Below the pieces are notes generated by a model. It was not told where the DNA came from and made no database searches. It saw only the letters and a program-made list of their open reading frames with translations. A stretch of DNA of 63,583 bases from assembly GCA_026398735.1 (NCBI GenBank), contig JAPLSH010000012.1, positions 1 through 63,583 on the forward strand, in the 5' to 3' direction. The translations under genes and the position numbers were made by a program. Shown one piece after another: positions 30,852 to 40,299 of the stretch (positions are counted from its first letter, which is position 1; each line of letters starts with the position of its first letter). The DNA is from Pseudomonadota bacterium (lineage in GTDB: Bacteria; Pseudomonadota; Gammaproteobacteria; Steroidobacterales; Steroidobacteraceae).

Positions 30852-31684
30852 CCGACACCGCTGCCCGCTCTGTTCTTGTCGTAACCGCAGAGACCATAGA
30901 AGCACTGCAGGCCGCTGCAGCTCGCGGCCTGTCTGCCACCGAGTGTTCGCTCGATCTGCGTCGCAGCCGTGAGGTGGTGGATATCGACCTTGCTGGCTTC
31001 ACGCTCGATGGAGTGCATCGACCTTGGCCCGAGCCCTGCAAGCCACGCACCATCTATTGGTGGGATGGCACGCAGTTTCAACAGGCGTCGCGGTACAACG
31101 GTGCACTGATCAAATTAGTGCCTACCGATTGGGGCCCGCCCACCTTCGAGATCGACGGCATCAAGATGCTGCCCACCGCCAAGGTGTCGCCCTGGGACGA
31201 TGCCAAACGCAAGGTGTCGCTGGTGCATCCGCGCGGTGCGCGCATTCTCGATTGCTGCGGTGGTCTAGGCTATTTTGCCGCTGCAGCACTGGCGGCCGGC
31301 GCCGCGAATATTCAATCGTTTGAAAAAAACGAAGATGTGCTGTGGCTGCGCACGGTCAATCCGTGGTCGCCCAAAGCAGACCCTACGCTCAAGATCTATC
31401 ACAACGATATCTCTGAAGTGATCGGCGAGCTGCCCATCGAAAGCTTTGATGCGGTACTGCATGACCCGCCGCGCTTTGGCATTGCCGGCGAGCTGTACTC
31501 ACAGTTGTTCTATGACCAGCTGGCGCGAGTACTGCGACCAGGCGGCTGGCTGTTTCATTACACAGGCACGCCCAACAAGCTGACCAGTGGACGCAATGTG
31601 CCTGCAGAGGTCTCACGGCGCCTTGCAAAAGCCGGCTTCAACACACGCCTTGACGGCGATGGCGTGTTGGCCCGTCGCCGCTAG
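30848..31684 (+). CDS. Class I SAM-dependent methyltransferase
   Basis: 278 residues. The Rossmann methyltransferase core starts with the SAM motif ARILDCCGGLGYFAAAAL (about 134-151), has an acidic FEKNEDV loop, and a motif IV of DAVLHDPPRFG. The DPPR/F form is like that of RNA or DNA N-methyltransferases and differs from typical small-molecule enzymes. The N-terminal 130 residues hold no recognised domain. Translationally coupled to the UDG-like gene before it. Substrate unknown. Confidence 0.78.
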   Translation: MTDTAARSVLVVTAETIEALQAAAARGLSATECSLDLRRSREVVDIDLAGFTLDGVHRPWPEPCKPRTIYWWDGTQFQQASRYNGALIKLVPTDWGPPTFEIDGIKMLPTAKVSPWDDAKRKVSLVHPRGARILDCCGGLGYFAAAALAAGAANIQSFEKNEDVLWLRTVNPWSPKADPTLKIYHNDISEVIGELPIESFDAVLHDPPRFGIAGELYSQLFYDQLARVLRPGGWLFHYTGTPNKLTSGRNVPAEVSRRLAKAGFNTRLDGDGVLARRR

Positions 31685-31760
31685 CCTGCCCAGCGCGAAT
31701 CGATTGCGGCCATCGGCCGTGCCACTATCCTCTCTACCTATCCACGCACGAGCACACACC

Positions 31761-32747
31761 ATGAGCCAGATCGTCCGCTTTCATTCTCTGGGTGGCCCCG
31801 AAGTACTGCAATTGGACGAGCTGGATGTCGGCGCGCCGGGCAGCGGTGAGCTGCGCGTACGTATCGAAGCCATCGGCCTGAATCGATCCGAAGCGATGTT
31901 CCGTCGCGGTGGCTATATGCAGCCGCCCAAGCTGCCGTCGCTGATCGGCTATGAAGCAGCCGGCATCGTCGAGGCCGTGGGTGCCGATGTGCAGAGTATC
32001 GCCGAAGGCGATCGCGTCAGTATCCTGCCCACCTTTCGCATGGGTGAATACGGTGTCTATGGCGAGCACGCCATCGTACCGGCACGCAGTGTGTTGCCCG
32101 TGCCCGCGGGCCTGTCATCTGTCGAAGCAGCCTCGGTGTGGATGCAATACTTGACCGCCTTTGGCATCGTCGAGGCCGGCAAAGCCCGCATCGGCGACTA
32201 TGTATTGATCACTGCCGCATCCAGCAGCGTGGGCATCGCCGCACTGCAGATCGCCAATTGGATCGGTGCAGAGCCCATCGCCCTCACCCGTCACAGCACC
32301 AAGGCCGAGGCGCTCAAAGCGCTGGGCGCGCGCCATGTAATTGCCAGCACTGAATGCGATGTGCCGGTAGAGGTGATGCGCATCACCGGCGGCAAGGGTG
32401 CGCGCGTGGTGTTTGATCCGGTCGGTGGTCCGTATGTCGAGACGCTAGCCAACTGCATGAGTGAATCCGGCGTCATGCTGATTTATGGCAGCCTCAGCGG
32501 CCAACCCACGCCCTATCCGCATTGGCCTGCGGCGCTCAAGAGCCTGAGCCTGCGCGGTTGGGTGTTCTCGTATATCGCAAGCAACCCTGCCCGCTATGAA
32601 CGCTACCGCGAACTGGTGGTGCGTGGCTTAGCCAGTGGCCATCTCAAGCCGGTCATCGCCCGCACCTTCCCGCTGCATCAAATAGTTGACGCGCATCGCT
32701 ACCTAGAGAGCAATCAGCAGATCGGCAAGGTTGTTGTCACGGTTTAA
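31761..32747 (+). CDS. Zinc-independent medium-chain alcohol dehydrogenase / quinone oxidoreductase
   Basis: 328 residues. The GroES-like N-terminus (FHSLGGPEVLQLDELDVG, LNRSEAMFRRGGYM, LPSLIGYEAAGIVEAVG) and the NADPH-binding fold (VLITAASSSVGIAALQIANW, VFDPVGG) define the quinone oxidoreductase branch of the MDR superfamily. Structural and catalytic zinc cysteines are absent, as expected for that branch. It probably reduces quinones or enones with NADPH. The true start is ATG 31761; the open frame extends upstream into the previous gene without homology. Confidence 0.88.
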   Translation: MSQIVRFHSLGGPEVLQLDELDVGAPGSGELRVRIEAIGLNRSEAMFRRGGYMQPPKLPSLIGYEAAGIVEAVGADVQSIAEGDRVSILPTFRMGEYGVYGEHAIVPARSVLPVPAGLSSVEAASVWMQYLTAFGIVEAGKARIGDYVLITAASSSVGIAALQIANWIGAEPIALTRHSTKAEALKALGARHVIASTECDVPVEVMRITGGKGARVVFDPVGGPYVETLANCMSESGVMLIYGSLSGQPTPYPHWPAALKSLSLRGWVFSYIASNPARYERYRELVVRGLASGHLKPVIARTFPLHQIVDAHRYLESNQQIGKVVVTV

Positions 32748-32753
32748 TGCGGT

Positions 32754-33434
32754 ATGTGCGGTCGCTATGTCAGCCAGGTTAATGCCGCCATAGAGGCCGA
32801 GTTTCGCGTCATCCGCAGCTGGTCACGCCAGCTGCACAGCTTCAACATCGCACCCACTGCCCAGGTGCCTGCTGTCGTGCATCACCAAGGCAAGCGTGTG
32901 GGCACCTTCCTGCGTTGGGGGCTGGTGCCGGCGTTTGCGCAGGGCGTTCCAGGCACCTATGCCACGCACAACGCACGCATAGAGACCGTGCGTACCGCAC
33001 CGGCCTTTCGTACGGCCTGGCAGCGCGGCCAACGCTGCTTGGTCATCGCGCAGGGCTTTTATGAATGGCAGGTGGTCGAGGGTGGCAAGCAACCCTGGTA
33101 CATCGCCTGTGCCGATCAACCCACCTTTGCCTTTGCCGGCCTGTGGGACCAGTCGCGCGCTGCCGACGGCGAACCGCTGCTCTCGTGCACGGTGCTGACA
33201 CTGCCGGCCTCGCCGTTGATGGCCGGTATCCACAACACCAAACAGCGCGAACCGGCCATCTTGCGCCGTGAAGACCACGAGGCCTGGCTCACAGGCACCG
33301 CCGACGAGGCCTGGGCCTGCCTGCGCAGCTACCCGGACGAGCTGCGCTCGGCCTGGCCCGTCTCCAGACGGGTAAACGTGGCCAGCAACGACGACTTGGC
33401 CCTGATAGACCCGCTGGCACAGCCTGCAGGCTAA
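32754..33434 (+). CDS. SRAP domain protein (YedK/HMCES-like abasic-site shield)
   Basis: 226 residues. Met1 is followed by the invariant Cys2 (MCGRYVS), which after Met removal forms a thiazolidine cross-link with abasic sites in single-stranded DNA. The other conserved elements are THNARIETV, FYEW in CLVIAQGFYEWQ, and the active His in MAGIHN. YedK protects stalled forks from cleavage at abasic sites. It starts 6 nt after the oxidoreductase gene. No SOS-type box was noticed upstream. Confidence 0.95.
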   Translation: MCGRYVSQVNAAIEAEFRVIRSWSRQLHSFNIAPTAQVPAVVHHQGKRVGTFLRWGLVPAFAQGVPGTYATHNARIETVRTAPAFRTAWQRGQRCLVIAQGFYEWQVVEGGKQPWYIACADQPTFAFAGLWDQSRAADGEPLLSCTVLTLPASPLMAGIHNTKQREPAILRREDHEAWLTGTADEAWACLRSYPDELRSAWPVSRRVNVASNDDLALIDPLAQPAG

Positions 33435-33511
33435 CGCCCTAACCGTTTGCCGAATTGACCAGCCGGTGAGGCTTCCGACAGACTGCCCCATCGCCATTTG
33501 TTGAGGTCTCA

Positions 33512-35536
33512 ATGAACAAGCTTTCCATCATCCTGGCTGGCAGTCTGCTGGCCGGCAGTGCCCTGGCTGCGCCACTGCAGTCGGGTATCGACTTGCAATA
33601 CGTCGACAGTAGCGTGCGTGCGCAGGACGATTTCTATCGTCACGTGAATGGCCGCTGGCTCGACATCACGCAAATCCCTGCCGATCGCAGCCGCTATGGC
33701 TCGTTTGACAAGCTCAACGATGACACGCAGGAACAACTGCGCGCGCTGGTCGAGACGCTGGCCAAGAGCCGCATGGCACGCAGCGCCGAAGAGCAAAAGA
33801 TCGTCGACCTGTACAGCAGCTTCATGGACGAGGCCGCTATCGAGGCCACAGGCGTTGCGCCGCTGCAGTTGCCGCTGGGTCGCATCAATGCGATGAAAGA
33901 CAAGAGTGAGTACTACACGCTGGCCGGTCACTACAACCGCGTGGGTGTGTCCACACTGCTGCGCGGCGACGTGCATCAGGACGCCAAGGACTCTTCAAAG
34001 TATGTGCTGGACTTGGGCCAAAGCGGCCTTGGTCTGCCCGATCGCGACTACTACCTGCAAGACGAGCCCCGCTTCAAAACCATCCGCGAACAGTACTTGG
34101 CGCACATCACCAAGTTGATGACGTTGGGCGGCGTACCCGATGCCCAAGCGCAGGCCAAGCTGGTACTGGACTTCGAGACTGCAGTGGCACGCATTCAGTG
34201 GTCACGCGTCGAGAACCGTGATCCGGTCAAGACCTACAACGTGGTGGCTGTTGCCGACTTGGCCAAGCTGGCACCGGGCTTTGGCTGGCAGGCCTATCTC
34301 ACCGAGCTGGGCGCCGCGACCAAGGTCAAGAGCGTCATCATCAGTCAGCCGACCTACTTCACGGCGCTGGACACGCTGCTGCAGCAAACACCGCTGACCA
34401 CGCTGCAGGCGTATCAGCGCTGGAAGGTCTGCACCACCTTTGCACCGCTGCTCAATAAGGCCATGGTAGACGAGCGCTTTGCGTTTGCCGGCAAGACGCT
34501 GCGTGGCACCGAGGAAAACCAGCCGCGCTGGAAGCGTGGTATCAGCCTGGTCAACGGCGTCATGGGCGAAGCACTGGGCAAGCTGTATGTGGCCAAGCAT
34601 TTCCCGCCTGCCTCCAAGCAGCGCATGGACGCACTGGTCAAGAACCTGATCAGCGCCTATCGCAGCAGCATCGACACGCTGGAGTGGATGGGACCGGACA
34701 CACGCAAGCGTGCCCAGGCCAAGCTGTCGAGTTTCAGCGTCAAGATCGGCTACCCCAGTAGCTGGCGCGACTACAGCAAGCTGAAGATCACCCCGGGCAA
34801 CATCACGCTCACCGCCGTCACGGCCAATGAGTTTGATTTCCAGCGCAACCTGGACAAGCTGGGCAAGCCGATCAATCGCAACGAGTGGGAAATGAGCCCG
34901 CAAACGGTCAATGCCTACTACAACCCGGAACAGAACGTCATCGTGTTCCCAGCCGCCATTCTGCAACCACCGTTCTTTAATGCAGCAGCAGATGATGCGG
35001 TTAACTACGGCGGCATCGGCGCAGTCATCGGCCACGAGATCAGCCACGGCTTTGACGACCAAGGCAGCCAGTACGACGGCAATGGCAACCTGGTGGGTGT
35101 GCCCGGCTGGTTCACGGCGCAGGATTTGGAGCGGTTTCAGTCACGCACCAAAGCGCTGGTAGAGCAGTACAGCGCGGTCGAAGCAGTGCCTGGCTTGCAC
35201 ATCAACGGCGAGCTGACACTGGGCGAGAACATCGCCGACAACTCGGGCCTGGCCATTGCGTATAAGGCGTGGCAGCTGTCGCTCAAGGGCAAGCCCGCAC
35301 CATTGATCGACAACATCAGCGGCGCGCAGCGCTTCTATTACGGCTGGGCGCAGGTGTGGCGCACCAAGACGCGCGAGGCCGAGCTGGTCGTGCAGGTCAA
35401 GTCTGACCCGCACTCGCCGGGACAAACTCGCGGTAGTTTGCCGCCGACCAATCTGGCTTCGTTCTTCGAGGCCTTCAATATCAAGCCCGGTGACAAAATG
35501 TATCGGGCGCCGGCGGATCGCGTCACCTTGTGGTGA
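33512..35536 (+). CDS. M13 family zinc metallopeptidase (PepO/neprilysin-like), exported
   Basis: 674 residues with a signal peptide (about 1-20, ending SALA). The zinc site is H508-E509-x-x-H512 in GHEISHGFDDQG, and the third ligand E572 is in GENIADNSG with D576. The PNPE-like YYNPEQNVIVFPAAILQPP and the C-terminal P-NLASFFEAFNI region are also family-typical. It would cut peptides in the periplasm or outside the cell. The ATG follows GAGG at 5 nt. The following alpha/beta hydrolase gene overlaps its stop codon. Confidence 0.95.
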   Translation: MNKLSIILAGSLLAGSALAAPLQSGIDLQYVDSSVRAQDDFYRHVNGRWLDITQIPADRSRYGSFDKLNDDTQEQLRALVETLAKSRMARSAEEQKIVDLYSSFMDEAAIEATGVAPLQLPLGRINAMKDKSEYYTLAGHYNRVGVSTLLRGDVHQDAKDSSKYVLDLGQSGLGLPDRDYYLQDEPRFKTIREQYLAHITKLMTLGGVPDAQAQAKLVLDFETAVARIQWSRVENRDPVKTYNVVAVADLAKLAPGFGWQAYLTELGAATKVKSVIISQPTYFTALDTLLQQTPLTTLQAYQRWKVCTTFAPLLNKAMVDERFAFAGKTLRGTEENQPRWKRGISLVNGVMGEALGKLYVAKHFPPASKQRMDALVKNLISAYRSSIDTLEWMGPDTRKRAQAKLSSFSVKIGYPSSWRDYSKLKITPGNITLTAVTANEFDFQRNLDKLGKPINRNEWEMSPQTVNAYYNPEQNVIVFPAAILQPPFFNAAADDAVNYGGIGAVIGHEISHGFDDQGSQYDGNGNLVGVPGWFTAQDLERFQSRTKALVEQYSAVEAVPGLHINGELTLGENIADNSGLAIAYKAWQLSLKGKPAPLIDNISGAQRFYYGWAQVWRTKTREAELVVQVKSDPHSPGQTRGSLPPTNLASFFEAFNIKPGDKMYRAPADRVTLW

Positions 35537-36444
35537 CACGCTACGTCCCGCTTTGGCCGGCATTAACTGGCAGCAGATCGTCCTTCGACTCTGCTGCCGG
35601 TAGAGTTTCTTACTATCACACCCCGGCCGCGGCGGACGCCACGCCGGGTCTGCCACCACTGGTGTTGATCCACAGCGTCAATGCGGCCGCCTCGGCCGCA
35701 GAGATGCGACCGCTCTATGAGCACTACGCTGGCAAACGCGATGTCTACGCATTGGACTTGCCGGGCTTTGGCTTCAGCGAGCGCTCGGATCGCCTCTATA
35801 GTCCGCGCTTAATGACCGATGCGGTGCACGCGCTGGTGACACTGGTGCGCCAGCGTCATAGCGGCGCAGCGGTTGATGCGCTGGCCTTATCGTTGGGCTG
35901 CGAGTTTCTGGCACGTGCCGCACAGGAACAACCGGCCGATTACCGCACGCTGTGTCTGGTCAGCCCCACAGGCATGCGTGGCACCAAACCACGCGTCGGT
36001 GCAGCGGGCACTGTCATCGGCTCACCGCGCATTCATCGCGCCATAGTGTGGCGCGGTCTGGGTGCTTGGCTATTCGAGCAACTGACACGCCCTGCGGTTA
36101 TCGCCTACTTCCTGCGCCGCACTTGGGGTTCGCGCAATATCGACCCGGTGCTGTTGGACTATGACTGTGCCAGTGCGCGGCAGCCCGGCGCAGAGCACGC
36201 GCCACTGCGCTTCTTGACGGCAATGTTGTTCAGTGCCGACGCAATAACCGTATATGACAGCCTGACGATGCCGGTGTGCATGATGCATGGCGTGCGCGGT
36301 GACTTTACCGACTATCGTCAGGCGCAGCGTTATGCACAGGCGCCCAATTGGTCTGTCACCGTCATGCAAACCGGCGCGCTACCTTACTTTGAGGAGCCGC
36401 GCGCTTTTGTGGATCTGCACGAGCGGTTTCTGGCTTCAGTCTGA
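35533..36444 (+). CDS. Alpha/beta hydrolase
   Basis: 303 residues. The fold is shown by PPLVLIHSVNAAASAAEMRP (oxyanion region), VYALDLPGFGFSERSDRLY and the nucleophile elbow ALSLGCEFLARAA, in which the usual first Gly is Ala. A cap region and a late MPVCMMHGVRGDFTDYRQ loop place the acid. The catalytic His is not obvious, so activity is uncertain. A GTG start at 35533 overlaps the M13 stop by 4 nt (GTGA); GTG 35530 is the alternative. The last 9 nt overlap the convergent phosphoesterase gene. Confidence 0.8.
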   Translation: MTRYVPLWPALTGSRSSFDSAAGRVSYYHTPAAADATPGLPPLVLIHSVNAAASAAEMRPLYEHYAGKRDVYALDLPGFGFSERSDRLYSPRLMTDAVHALVTLVRQRHSGAAVDALALSLGCEFLARAAQEQPADYRTLCLVSPTGMRGTKPRVGAAGTVIGSPRIHRAIVWRGLGAWLFEQLTRPAVIAYFLRRTWGSRNIDPVLLDYDCASARQPGAEHAPLRFLTAMLFSADAITVYDSLTMPVCMMHGVRGDFTDYRQAQRYAQAPNWSVTVMQTGALPYFEEPRAFVDLHERFLASV

Positions 36445-37500
36445 AGCAGGCGTCCAGCGGCCGGTCTCAAACCACAACTCGCGTTCCGGCCAACGCAGTG
36501 CAGCCAGATGCGTGTTGAAGTGCGCAGCGCCATCGTTGCGCTCGAGAAACCGCGCACCAATCGAGAAGTCGTTGCAGAACACATTGCCACGCGCCCCAAA
36601 CCACTGCTGCGGCTGCATGGGCTCAAACACCGCAGGCATGCGCGGCGCGCCACTGGGCCAACTGGCCGGTGCCAGCTTGCGCCAATAGTGGCCAAAGACT
36701 ACCGGTGTGTCGTCGTGATAGGCATTCCACCAACGACTGCGCGCCGTCATGCGCCAACGCTCCATCACATACACAGGTGCTGTGGCCAGACAATCGGGCC
36801 CATAGGTAAGCGTTCGCAGCGGATGATCCAGGTTGCGACGCAGCGCAGCCTGCGCCATGGCCTGTAACAGCGGCGGCGGTGAACCCGGGCCGGCCAGCTG
36901 CTGGGCATACTGCTGCTTCTCTGCAGACTCTGCGGCCAATAGGCCCTCATGCTGCAGCGCAGCTTCTATGTCCTGCTCAATGTCGTGATACAGCTGCGCC
37001 AGCGGCCTTGTTTCGTGTCGCAAGCGATCAATGGCAGGTTGATGCCACGCGGCATGCACCAGTCGCAAATCAGCGCGCTCTAATGCCACCGGCAAACCTG
37101 CGACAAATTCGCGCCAGATCGGCTTAAGCGCTTCGGGCGCAGGCTTGCTGTGGGCAAATTTGCCGCCGGGCTGCGTCTCGGGATGCGTTGGGTCCGCGTA
37201 CCAGCGACAGCCTTCCTTAGACTCCTGCAGCAGCAACATCAATTCGTGATTACCGAGCAGACACTGCGCAAAACCCTGCTCGACCGCCTCGCGCACCCAT
37301 TCAATAACAGCAGGGCTGTCGGGCCCGCGATCGACTAGATCCCCAATAAATACCAATCGACGACCCTGAGGATGCGCCCCACGTTCGCTGTATCCAAGCT
37401 GGCCCAGCAGCTCACGCAGCACAGCAACTTCGCCATGAACGTCGCCGATAATGTCGATGGGGCCCTCGAAGCAGGGCGCAATATATGTATGCTCAATCAT
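36436..37500 (-). CDS. Metallophosphoesterase (serine/threonine phosphatase-like)
   Basis: 354 residues. The calcineurin-like metal motifs are complete: DIIGDVHGE (about 17-25), RLVFIGDLVDRGPDS, LLGNHELML, LVHAAWH and, near the end, VVFGHYW. These are the ligands of a dinuclear metal centre. Family members include diadenosine tetraphosphatases and protein phosphatases, and the substrate is not clear. Its ATG (37498-37500) directly abuts the ATG of the divergent P-type ATPase. No Shine-Dalgarno is seen. Confidence 0.88.
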   Translation of the reverse strand: MIEHTYIAPCFEGPIDIIGDVHGEVAVLRELLGQLGYSERGAHPQGRRLVFIGDLVDRGPDSPAVIEWVREAVEQGFAQCLLGNHELMLLLQESKEGCRWYADPTHPETQPGGKFAHSKPAPEALKPIWREFVAGLPVALERADLRLVHAAWHQPAIDRLRHETRPLAQLYHDIEQDIEAALQHEGLLAAESAEKQQYAQQLAGPGSPPPLLQAMAQAALRRNLDHPLRTLTYGPDCLATAPVYVMERWRMTARSRWWNAYHDDTPVVFGHYWRKLAPASWPSGAPRMPAVFEPMQPQQWFGARGNVFCNDFSIGARFLERNDGAAHFNTHLAALRWPERELWFETGRWTPASD

Positions 37501-39945
37501 ATGCCCACGTTACCAAAAAAGCCGACTGCCCAAAGGCCGGTAACCGTTGGTTTGACCGAAGCCGAGGCTGCACGGCGTCTGGCACAACAAGGCCCCAACG
37601 AGCTTGCGGTAGACCAGGGTCGCAGCCTTGCAGACATCGCCATCGATGTCCTGAGCGAACCCATGTTCATGTTGCTGGTCGCTGCAGGCATCCTGTACCT
37701 GCTGCTCGGTGAGACAGCCGATGCATTGATGTTGATGGGCTGTGTGCTGCTCGTGATGGTCATCACCATAGTGCAAGAGCGCCGCACCGAACGTGCATTG
37801 GATACTCTGCGCACTCTGGCAAGCCCACGCGCCTTGGTCCTGCGCGATGGCGTGCAACGACGTATCGACAGTCGCGAACTGGTGCAGGGAGACTGGGTCA
37901 TCCTCGCCGAAGGCGATCGCATCCCGGCAGACGCACTACTGCGTGAGTCGCTGCATCTGGCCACTGACGAGTCGCTGCTTACCGGTGAATCCGCAGCAGT
38001 TAGCAAAACCGCCAGTGTCGATGCACGGTCGCTAGACCGGCCCGGTGGCGAGGATCTTCCTTCGCTGTTCGCAGGCACGCTGGTCACCAGCGGACACGGA
38101 CTTTGCGAAGTATTAGCCACAGGTCCACGCACCGAGTTTGGAAAAATCGGTAGCGCGCTGCAAAGCATCCAACGGGTCGCGTCACCGCTTCAGCAAGAGA
38201 CAAACGCAGTCGTGCGCAAGCTGGCCATCGCCGGGCTGGGCGCGTGCGTCATCGTGGTGCTTGTCTATGCGCTGACACGTGGCAACAACGCTTTGGCTTG
38301 GAAGCAAGGACTGCTGGCTGGCATCTCCATGGCCATGTCGCTGCTGCCCGAAGAGTTTCCAGTCGTCTTGACTATTTTTATGGCGCTCGGTGCTTGGCGC
38401 ATTTCACGCCATGGTGTGCTGACCCGGCGTATGCCAGCTATCGAAACCTTGGGTTCAGCAACTGTTTTGTGTGTGGACAAAACCGGCACGCTCACGCGCA
38501 ATCACATGACCTTGACTGCACTGGTCGATGCAAGCGGCGCTGTAGTGAATTTGCATGCGCCTGACCGCGCATTGGACGACGCGGCTACGCAACTGCTATC
38601 GGCAGGCCTACTGGCCAGCCGGCAGCAGGCCTTTGACCCAATGGACAGAGCGCTACACGAAGCAGCTGCTGCGAATGGGTTGCCAAACGTAAGCCCCGAA
38701 TGGGTGCTGAAACGCGAGTACCCGCTGTCTGCACAGTTACTGGCTGTAACTCAGGCGTGGCAAGTCGGCGCAGAAGACACGCTGCGCGTCTACGCCAAAG
38801 GTGCACCAGAGACCATCGCCAGATTGTGCGGCCTGGATACAGCTGCGCATGCCCAAGTCAGTGCACAGGTCGACGCCTTGGCTCAACAGGGCCTGCGTGT
38901 GTTGGCAGCGGCGACAGCAGCAGTGCATGGACCCTTGCCCGAATCACCCGCCGCCATGTCGTTGCAGTGGATGGGGCTGTTGGCTTTTGCTGATCCTCTG
39001 CGACCGGAAGTGCCGGCAGCAGTCGATGCCTGCCGCAGTGCCGGCATCCGCGTCGTGATGATCACCGGCGACTATCCCGCCACCGCCCTGAACATTGCGG
39101 CCGCAGCAGGTATTGGAACCACAGCCGGGGTTCTCACCGGTGACGATTTGCGCAGCATGGATGATCAGCAATTGGCTGTGCGCAGTGCAGGCGTCAACGT
39201 TTATGCGCGCGTTACGCCGGATCAAAAGCTGCGTCTGGTGCTGGCACTCAAGGCGCAAGGCGAAATCGTCGCCATGACCGGTGATGGCTTGAACGACGCC
39301 CCGGCACTTAAAGCCGCGCACATCGGCATCGCCATGGGCGGTCGCGGTACCGACGTCGCACGCGAATCCGCATCGCTGATCCTCATGGATGACAGCTTCG
39401 CGGCGATCGTCGAGGCCGTGCGCTTAGGCCGGCGTATCTACGGCAATATCCGCAAGGCCTCCACCTTCATCATGGCCGTGCATGTCCCTATCGCCGGGTT
39501 GTCGATGATCCCGGTGCTGACCGGTCATTGGCCCCTGCTACTGCTGCCGGTGCACGTGGCGTTGCTGGAACTGATCATCGACCCCGCCTGCACACTCATC
39601 TTTGAGGCAGAAGAAGCCAACGCGGACGTCATGAAGCGCCCGCCGCGCCCGGTCGGCGAACGGCTGTTCTCAGCAACGGCAGTTAGCGTCGCAGTATTGC
39701 AGGGGCTGTGTGTGCTGGCGGTTTGCATAGGCGCCTTCGCTCTGCTGCAGACTCGTCACGAGACAGACTCAGCCCGTGCCGTCACCTACGCCACACGACT
39801 TTTCGCCTTTGCACCGGTGCACACATCAGATCTGCTGTGGGCCTTGGCCTGCGGTGTACTGAGCTTAATCTGGTTCGATATGGTCAAGCGCACTGCGCTA
39901 TGGCGCAGTTTTATCAGTGGAAGCACGGATACCCACCGCCGTTAA
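37501..39945 (+). CDS. Cation-translocating P-type ATPase
   Basis: 814-residue membrane pump. The actuator loop LLTGES is at 161-164, the phosphorylated Asp is D326 in CVDKTGTLTRNH, and the hinge is MTGDGLNDAPALKAAHIGIAM. The membrane motif in M4 is LLPEEFPVV (P283-P287), where Ca-ATPases usually have PEGLP, so ion specificity is open; it belongs to the P2-like group. The ATG at 37501 abuts the divergent phosphoesterase ATG. Upstream in-frame starts lie inside that gene and lack homology. The N-terminus GLTEAEAARRLAQQGPNEL is family-typical. Confidence 0.92.
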   Translation: MPTLPKKPTAQRPVTVGLTEAEAARRLAQQGPNELAVDQGRSLADIAIDVLSEPMFMLLVAAGILYLLLGETADALMLMGCVLLVMVITIVQERRTERALDTLRTLASPRALVLRDGVQRRIDSRELVQGDWVILAEGDRIPADALLRESLHLATDESLLTGESAAVSKTASVDARSLDRPGGEDLPSLFAGTLVTSGHGLCEVLATGPRTEFGKIGSALQSIQRVASPLQQETNAVVRKLAIAGLGACVIVVLVYALTRGNNALAWKQGLLAGISMAMSLLPEEFPVVLTIFMALGAWRISRHGVLTRRMPAIETLGSATVLCVDKTGTLTRNHMTLTALVDASGAVVNLHAPDRALDDAATQLLSAGLLASRQQAFDPMDRALHEAAAANGLPNVSPEWVLKREYPLSAQLLAVTQAWQVGAEDTLRVYAKGAPETIARLCGLDTAAHAQVSAQVDALAQQGLRVLAAATAAVHGPLPESPAAMSLQWMGLLAFADPLRPEVPAAVDACRSAGIRVVMITGDYPATALNIAAAAGIGTTAGVLTGDDLRSMDDQQLAVRSAGVNVYARVTPDQKLRLVLALKAQGEIVAMTGDGLNDAPALKAAHIGIAMGGRGTDVARESASLILMDDSFAAIVEAVRLGRRIYGNIRKASTFIMAVHVPIAGLSMIPVLTGHWPLLLLPVHVALLELIIDPACTLIFEAEEANADVMKRPPRPVGERLFSATAVSVAVLQGLCVLAVCIGAFALLQTRHETDSARAVTYATRLFAFAPVHTSDLLWALACGVLSLIWFDMVKRTALWRSFISGSTDTHRR

Positions 39946-39966
39946 GCCAACGGATAGTCGGGTCCT

Positions 39967-40255
39967 ATGCACCCCTACCCACACCACTACACCGCCTCTG
40001 CCACTGGGCAGCCCGATGGTTTGATTACGGCAGCCACCGAAGGCGTTGCACTGCACGGTGGAGGGAACACTGGAGCGCGTCGAGGGTGGGTCGCAATTCA
40101 CGCGCTATCTCACGCGCGCAGTCTTGAGTCTGCCCGCCGGGTCAGACGAAAATCGCGCCACCATACTGCTAGAGAAAGCCGAGCACTCTTGCCTGATTGC
40201 CAACTCTGTTAAGGGTCTGCGCGAACTTCACGTTGCGTTCAAAGCAGCCAGCTAG
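39967..40255 (+). pseudogene. OsmC family protein, disrupted by internal deletion and frameshift
   Basis: The first frame reads MHPYPHHYTASATGQPDGLI and TAATEG, a normal OsmC start. After about residue 26 homology jumps to a second frame reading ALHCTVEGTLERVEGGSQFT, then RAVLSLPAGSD and LLEKAEHSCLIANSV to the TAG at 40253-40255. The expected middle, including the first peroxidatic Cys segment (AD-C-F), is missing, so about 150 nt have been lost together with the frame. OsmC proteins reduce organic hydroperoxides. This copy cannot make a working enzyme. Confidence 0.82.
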
Positions 40256-40271
40256 ACCGCAAACCGCTTAT

Positions 40272-40299
40272 CGGCAGTTAGGCATTTAGGCAACTGCCG
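40272..40299. repeat. 8-bp inverted repeat across the phosphoribosyltransferase stop codon
   Basis: CGGCAGTT (40272-40279) and AACTGCCG (40292-40299) are a perfect inverted repeat with a 12-nt loop. The stop codon of the reverse-strand phosphoribosyltransferase lies in one arm, and the osmC remnant ends 16 nt away on the other strand. It could form a hairpin in either transcript. No T-run follows on either strand, so a rho-independent terminator cannot be claimed. Confidence 0.45.

Noticed and set aside
40272-40299. Rho-independent terminator between osmC remnant and phosphoribosyltransferase
   Set aside because: The stem is good but no T-run follows on either strand; kept only as an inverted repeat.
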